Positions 4,689-7,171 of a stretch of DNA of 7,171 bases are shown here, piece by piece; position 1 is the first letter of the stretch; every line of letters begins with the position of its first letter. Position numbers and translations under genes: made by a program. The stretch comes from CAYLZW01 sp964388085 (GTDB taxonomy: Bacteria; Myxococcota; UBA727; CAYLZW01). The notes beneath the pieces were generated by a model. It made no database searches. It was not told the origin of the DNA and saw nothing but the letters and a program-made list of their open reading frames with translations. The stretch lies in assembly GCA_964388085.1 (NCBI GenBank), contig CAYLZW010000290.1, positions 1-7,171 on the forward strand, read 5' to 3'.

Positions 4689-6638
4689 TTGCCCGTCGAG
4701 GACAAGCTCGGGAGCGGCGACGTCGGCGAAGCCGGCTATCCGCTCCCGCTCGGTCCCTACCTCCTCTTACACCGCCTGGCCAAGGGCGGCATGGGAGAGG
4801 TGCACCTCGCCAAGCACGGGGGGCTCGCGGGCATCGAGAAGTATTGCGTCGTCAAGACGCTGAAGCGCGGGGCGCTCGAGGACGACGAGTCGGTGCGCCG
4901 CTTCATGGACGAGGCGCGCGTCGTCGTGAACCTGGCCCACCGGAACATCTGCTCGGTGTTCGACGTCGGGCGCGCGGACGAGCGCTATTACCTCGCCATG
5001 GAGCACGTGGCCGGACGCGATCTGCGCGCGGTCGTGCAGCGCGCGCGCGAAAAGCAGGTGGCCATCTCGACGCCCATGGCGCTGCACCTCGTCGGCGAGG
5101 TGCTCGAGGCGCTCGACTACGCGCACCGCTTCACGCACCCGACCACGGGGGAGCCGCTCCACCTCGTGCACCGCGACGTCTCGCCGGCGAACGTCATGGT
5201 CAGCGTCGAGGGCGAGGTGAAGCTCATCGACTTCGGGCTCGCGCTCTCGCGCCAGAAGCAGCAGCGCACCGAGCCGCATATGATCATGGGCAAGATCGCC
5301 TACATGGCGCCCGAGCAGCTGGCCGCGGAGCCCCTCGACCGGCGCACGGACCTCTTCGCCGCCGGCGTCATGCTCTACGAGCTGCTCGCGGGGGAGCGCT
5401 TTTACGGCGACCTCCTCGACGGCGGCATCGTGTTGGCGGCGTCGACCGGCAGCTACGTGCCGCCGAAGCTGCAGGCGCTCGACGAGGAGCTCGGCGCCGT
5501 GCTGCGCGGCGCCTTGCAGCGCAGCGTCGCGCTGCGCACGCCCGACTGCGCGGAGCTGCGAGAACAGCTCAACCGCTACGCCGTGACGCGGCGGATCAGC
5601 GCCGGGGCGCGCGAGCTGCGCGAGCTCATGGAGGCGCTCTTCCCCGAGGAGCGCGAGCGCGGACGAAACCTGCTCGCGCGCTTCGCCGATGTGCGCGGCC
5701 CGCACGGGTTCGCGGAGGTCGCGGCCAGCGCGCCGGCGACCAAGCCCGCCGCCGCGCCGCCGCCACCCGCTGCGCCGGCGGTCGACGAGGGCGAGCTGCC
5801 GAGCGACTTCGACACCTTCGAGAGCTTCGACTTCGAGATCTCGGAGCCGAGCACGCCCGTGGGCCGCGTGAAGCTCGCGAAGGCCAAGCCCGAAGAGGTG
5901 AAGCCGGGCACGCCGCGGCCCGCGCTGCTCGAGCGGCTCGGTCTCCCAGGGCGCGCGGACGCCGAGCCGACGCCGGGCGCGCGCGCCGACGGGGTTGTGC
6001 CCACCGGCCTCGACGACGGCAGCCCTCCAGCGGGAGACGCGGCCCGCCTGGCGAGCGGGGGCCGCCGCTCGGCTCGCCCCGGCTGGCGCCTCGGCGCGGC
6101 GACGCTGCTGATCGCCGGCGCCGGCCTGTTTCTGCTCGTGACGAGAGCGCCCGAGCCCGCGCGGCGCCCTGTCGCGGCGCAGCCCGCCGCCGAGTGGATC
6201 GTCGACGCGCCGGACCCGCGGCCGAGCCCGCCGGAGCCAGCGCCGCCGCCGCTGAGCGCCGCGGCGGCCGCGCCCCTGGCCGTCTCGATCACGACGACGA
6301 GCACGCTCCCCGCAGACCTCGCGAGCCCGAAGGCCGGCGCCGAGCAGGCCGGCGCCGAGCAGGACCGCGCCACGCGGGCCGGCGCCGCGCGGCGCGAGGG
6401 CGCGTCGGTCCAGCGCAAAGTTCGAAAAGTGCAAAAATATCGTAGTAAGCCGCGCGTGCCGAAGGCGCCGGGGCCGGCCGCCAAGCCGGAGCGGAAGATC
6501 AGCTACCTGCACAGCTCGTGTCGCCAGAAGGCGCCTTGCGCCGCCGAGCTCGTCCGCGCCTTCCGCGAGATGCGCGTCGACGACGCCCGCGTGTTCTGGG
6601 CCAAGGTGGACGCGTGCCTCAGCCGCTGCATGCAGTGA
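4689..6638 (+). CDS. Transmembrane Ser/Thr protein kinase (Hanks type)
   Basis: A 649-residue receptor-like kinase that should transfer phosphate from ATP to Ser/Thr of target proteins. The catalytic domain (about 22-300) holds the glycine-rich loop AKGGMGEV (31-38), Lys56 in VVKTL, the alphaC Glu75, HRDVSPANV (161-169) with catalytic Asp163 and Asn168, DFG (181-183), APE (207-209) and Asp221. All key residues are present, so it should be active. HRDVSPxN in place of HRDxKPxN, with no loop Lys, is common in myxobacterial kinases. A low-complexity cytoplasmic linker (345-465) contains an acidic/aromatic patch FDTFESFDFE (374-383). Arg-rich residues 459-467 precede one transmembrane helix (about 468-485), giving a cytoplasmic kinase and a periplasmic tail. 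The tail is Pro/Ala-rich, then Lys/Arg-rich, and ends in a four-cysteine segment (611-647). There are no PASTA, TPR or WD40 repeats. Substrate and signal are unknown. Leu27 is a TTA codon, rare in this DNA. Confidence 0.93.
   Translation: MPVEDKLGSGDVGEAGYPLPLGPYLLLHRLAKGGMGEVHLAKHGGLAGIEKYCVVKTLKRGALEDDESVRRFMDEARVVVNLAHRNICSVFDVGRADERYYLAMEHVAGRDLRAVVQRAREKQVAISTPMALHLVGEVLEALDYAHRFTHPTTGEPLHLVHRDVSPANVMVSVEGEVKLIDFGLALSRQKQQRTEPHMIMGKIAYMAPEQLAAEPLDRRTDLFAAGVMLYELLAGERFYGDLLDGGIVLAASTGSYVPPKLQALDEELGAVLRGALQRSVALRTPDCAELREQLNRYAVTRRISAGARELRELMEALFPEERERGRNLLARFADVRGPHGFAEVAASAPATKPAAAPPPPAAPAVDEGELPSDFDTFESFDFEISEPSTPVGRVKLAKAKPEEVKPGTPRPALLERLGLPGRADAEPTPGARADGVVPTGLDDGSPPAGDAARLASGGRRSARPGWRLGAATLLIAGAGLFLLVTRAPEPARRPVAAQPAAEWIVDAPDPRPSPPEPAPPPLSAAAAAPLAVSITTTSTLPADLASPKAGAEQAGAEQDRATRAGAARREGASVQRKVRKVQKYRSKPRVPKAPGPAAKPERKISYLHSSCRQKAPCAAELVRAFREMRVDDARVFWAKVDACLSRCMQ
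6333..6392 (+). repeat. 15-bp in-frame tandem repeat in the kinase tail
   Basis: GCCGGCGCCGAGCAG occurs twice exactly (6333-6347 and 6348-6362), followed by a diverged unit (6363-6377) and a closer copy GCCGGCGCCGCGCGG (6378-6392). The units encode AGAEQ, AGAEQ, DRATR and AGAAR in the predicted periplasmic linker. The period is a multiple of three, so copy-number change would alter linker length without a frameshift. Confidence 0.7.
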
Positions 6639-6658
6639 TGGGCTCTCCGGCCGCCCAG

Positions 6659-6689
6659 CGCGGGGACGAGGGCGGCTTCACGCCCCGCG
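6659..6689. terminator. Possible hairpin after the kinase gene
   Basis: CGCGGGG (6659-6665) and CCCCGCG (6683-6689) form a perfect 7-bp GC stem with a 17-nt loop, in the 73-bp gap between the kinase and the acetyltransferase. No T-run follows, so it may be a weak or factor-dependent terminator, an RNA-stability hairpin, or chance in GC-rich DNA. Confidence 0.25.
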
Positions 6690-6711
6690 TCCGGTCTGGC
6701 AGAAGAGCGCC

Positions 6712-7171
6712 ATGACGCGCGCATCATCCCCTTCACTCGTCGTGCGCGAGGCCCGCCGCGAGGACCACGCGGTGCTCTGCGCCTTCAACCAGCGCATGGC
6801 CGAAGAGAGCGAGGGCCGCCGCCTCGACGAGGAGACGCTCGCGCGCGGCGTCCGCGCCGTCCTCGAGGACCGGCAAAAGGGTCGCTATCTCGTCGCTGAG
6901 CGCGACGGGCAGGTCGTCGGCCAGCTCATGATCACCTTCGAGTGGAGCGACTGGCGCGACGGCCTCTTCTGGTGGATCCAGTCCGTCTACACCGCCCCGT
7001 CGGCGCGGCGCAGCGGCGTCTACCGCGCGCTGCATGAGCGGGTCGTCGAGCTCGCCAGGGCGAGCGGCGAGGCCTGCGGCGTCCGCCTCTACGTCGAGGT
7101 GGAGAACCACGGCGCCCGCGCGACCTACGAGCGCCTCGGCATGAAGCCGTGCCGCTACGGCATGTACGAGC
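6712..7171 (+). CDS. GNAT-family N-acetyltransferase (partial, 5' part)
   Basis: The frame from ATG 6712 stays open to the window edge, giving 153 residues; only the last few are probably missing, since the family's final strand is nearly complete. Such enzymes move an acetyl group from acetyl-CoA to an amine on a small molecule or protein. The N-terminal strand LVVREARREDH (9-19) is a typical GNAT opening. YLVAERDGQVVGQLMI (59-74) forms the central strands. EWSDWRDG...FWWIQSVY (77-93) is Trp-rich. SARRSGVYRALHERV (97-111) is the pyrophosphate-binding motif A, with Gly102 but Tyr104 at the last G/A position. LYVEVENHGARATYERLGM (126-144) is the motif B region with the conserved Asn132 and Tyr139. 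A weak Shine-Dalgarno, GAAGAG (6702-6707), precedes the start by four bases. It follows the kinase by 73 bp on the same strand and might be cotranscribed. The substrate is unknown. Confidence 0.88.
   Translation, partial: MTRASSPSLVVREARREDHAVLCAFNQRMAEESEGRRLDEETLARGVRAVLEDRQKGRYLVAERDGQVVGQLMITFEWSDWRDGLFWWIQSVYTAPSARRSGVYRALHERVVELARASGEACGVRLYVEVENHGARATYERLGMKPCRYGMYE

Noticed and set aside
4676..6445. A long + strand frame overlapping the kinase gene.
   Set aside because: It encodes an Arg/Ala-dominated shadow of the kinase in another frame, with none of its motifs.
4767..6512. A 581-codon open frame on the - strand.
   Set aside because: It is codon-aligned antisense to the kinase gene and begins/ends only where the sense strand has rare codons (its stop is the complement of the TTA at Leu27). 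The translation is low-complexity Arg/Ala/Leu.

Overview
The window is about 7.2 kb of GC-rich DNA (roughly 70% G+C by eye) with dense, ordinary chromosomal coding. The organism looks like a Gram-negative bacterium of the Myxococcota (the former deltaproteobacterial myxobacteria). The grounds are a Pal-type OmpA lipoprotein (an outer membrane), a membrane-anchored Hanks-type Ser/Thr kinase with an HRDVSPxN catalytic loop, and an FG-GAP/VCBS lipoprotein with an ASPIC/UnbV tail. The phylum is an inference; nothing here fixes a genus.

Layout, left to right: (1) the 3' part of tdh, L-threonine 3-dehydrogenase, + strand, cut by the left edge; (2) a lipase-like alpha/beta hydrolase on the - strand (693-1835), convergent with tdh; (3) an 87-bp divergent spacer; (4) a 640-residue FG-GAP/ASPIC-UnbV lipoprotein on the + strand (1923-3845); (5) a Pal/OmpA-family lipoprotein on the - strand (3853-4404), convergent with (4) and only 7 bp from it, with an inverted repeat over the junction; (6) a 284-bp divergent regulatory spacer; (7) a 649-residue transmembrane Ser/Thr protein kinase starting at TTG (4689-6638); (8) a GNAT acetyltransferase (6712 onward), cut by the right edge.

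The first five genes alternate strand one by one, so no multi-gene operon is visible except possibly kinase-GNAT, which share a strand across 73 bp. Three products (FG-GAP lipoprotein, Pal-like lipoprotein, kinase) belong to the cell envelope, but the sequence shows no direct functional link between them. I found no RNA gene, mobile element, CRISPR array, phage gene or defence system. The details most worth a second look are in the kinase: a four-cysteine C-terminal tail predicted to be periplasmic, an AT-rich run of rare codons just before it, a small in-frame tandem repeat, and an acidic/aromatic motif in its cytoplasmic linker. The cysteine-bearing insert in the FG-GAP protein is also notable. 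I do not see convincing evidence of an undescribed multi-gene system.
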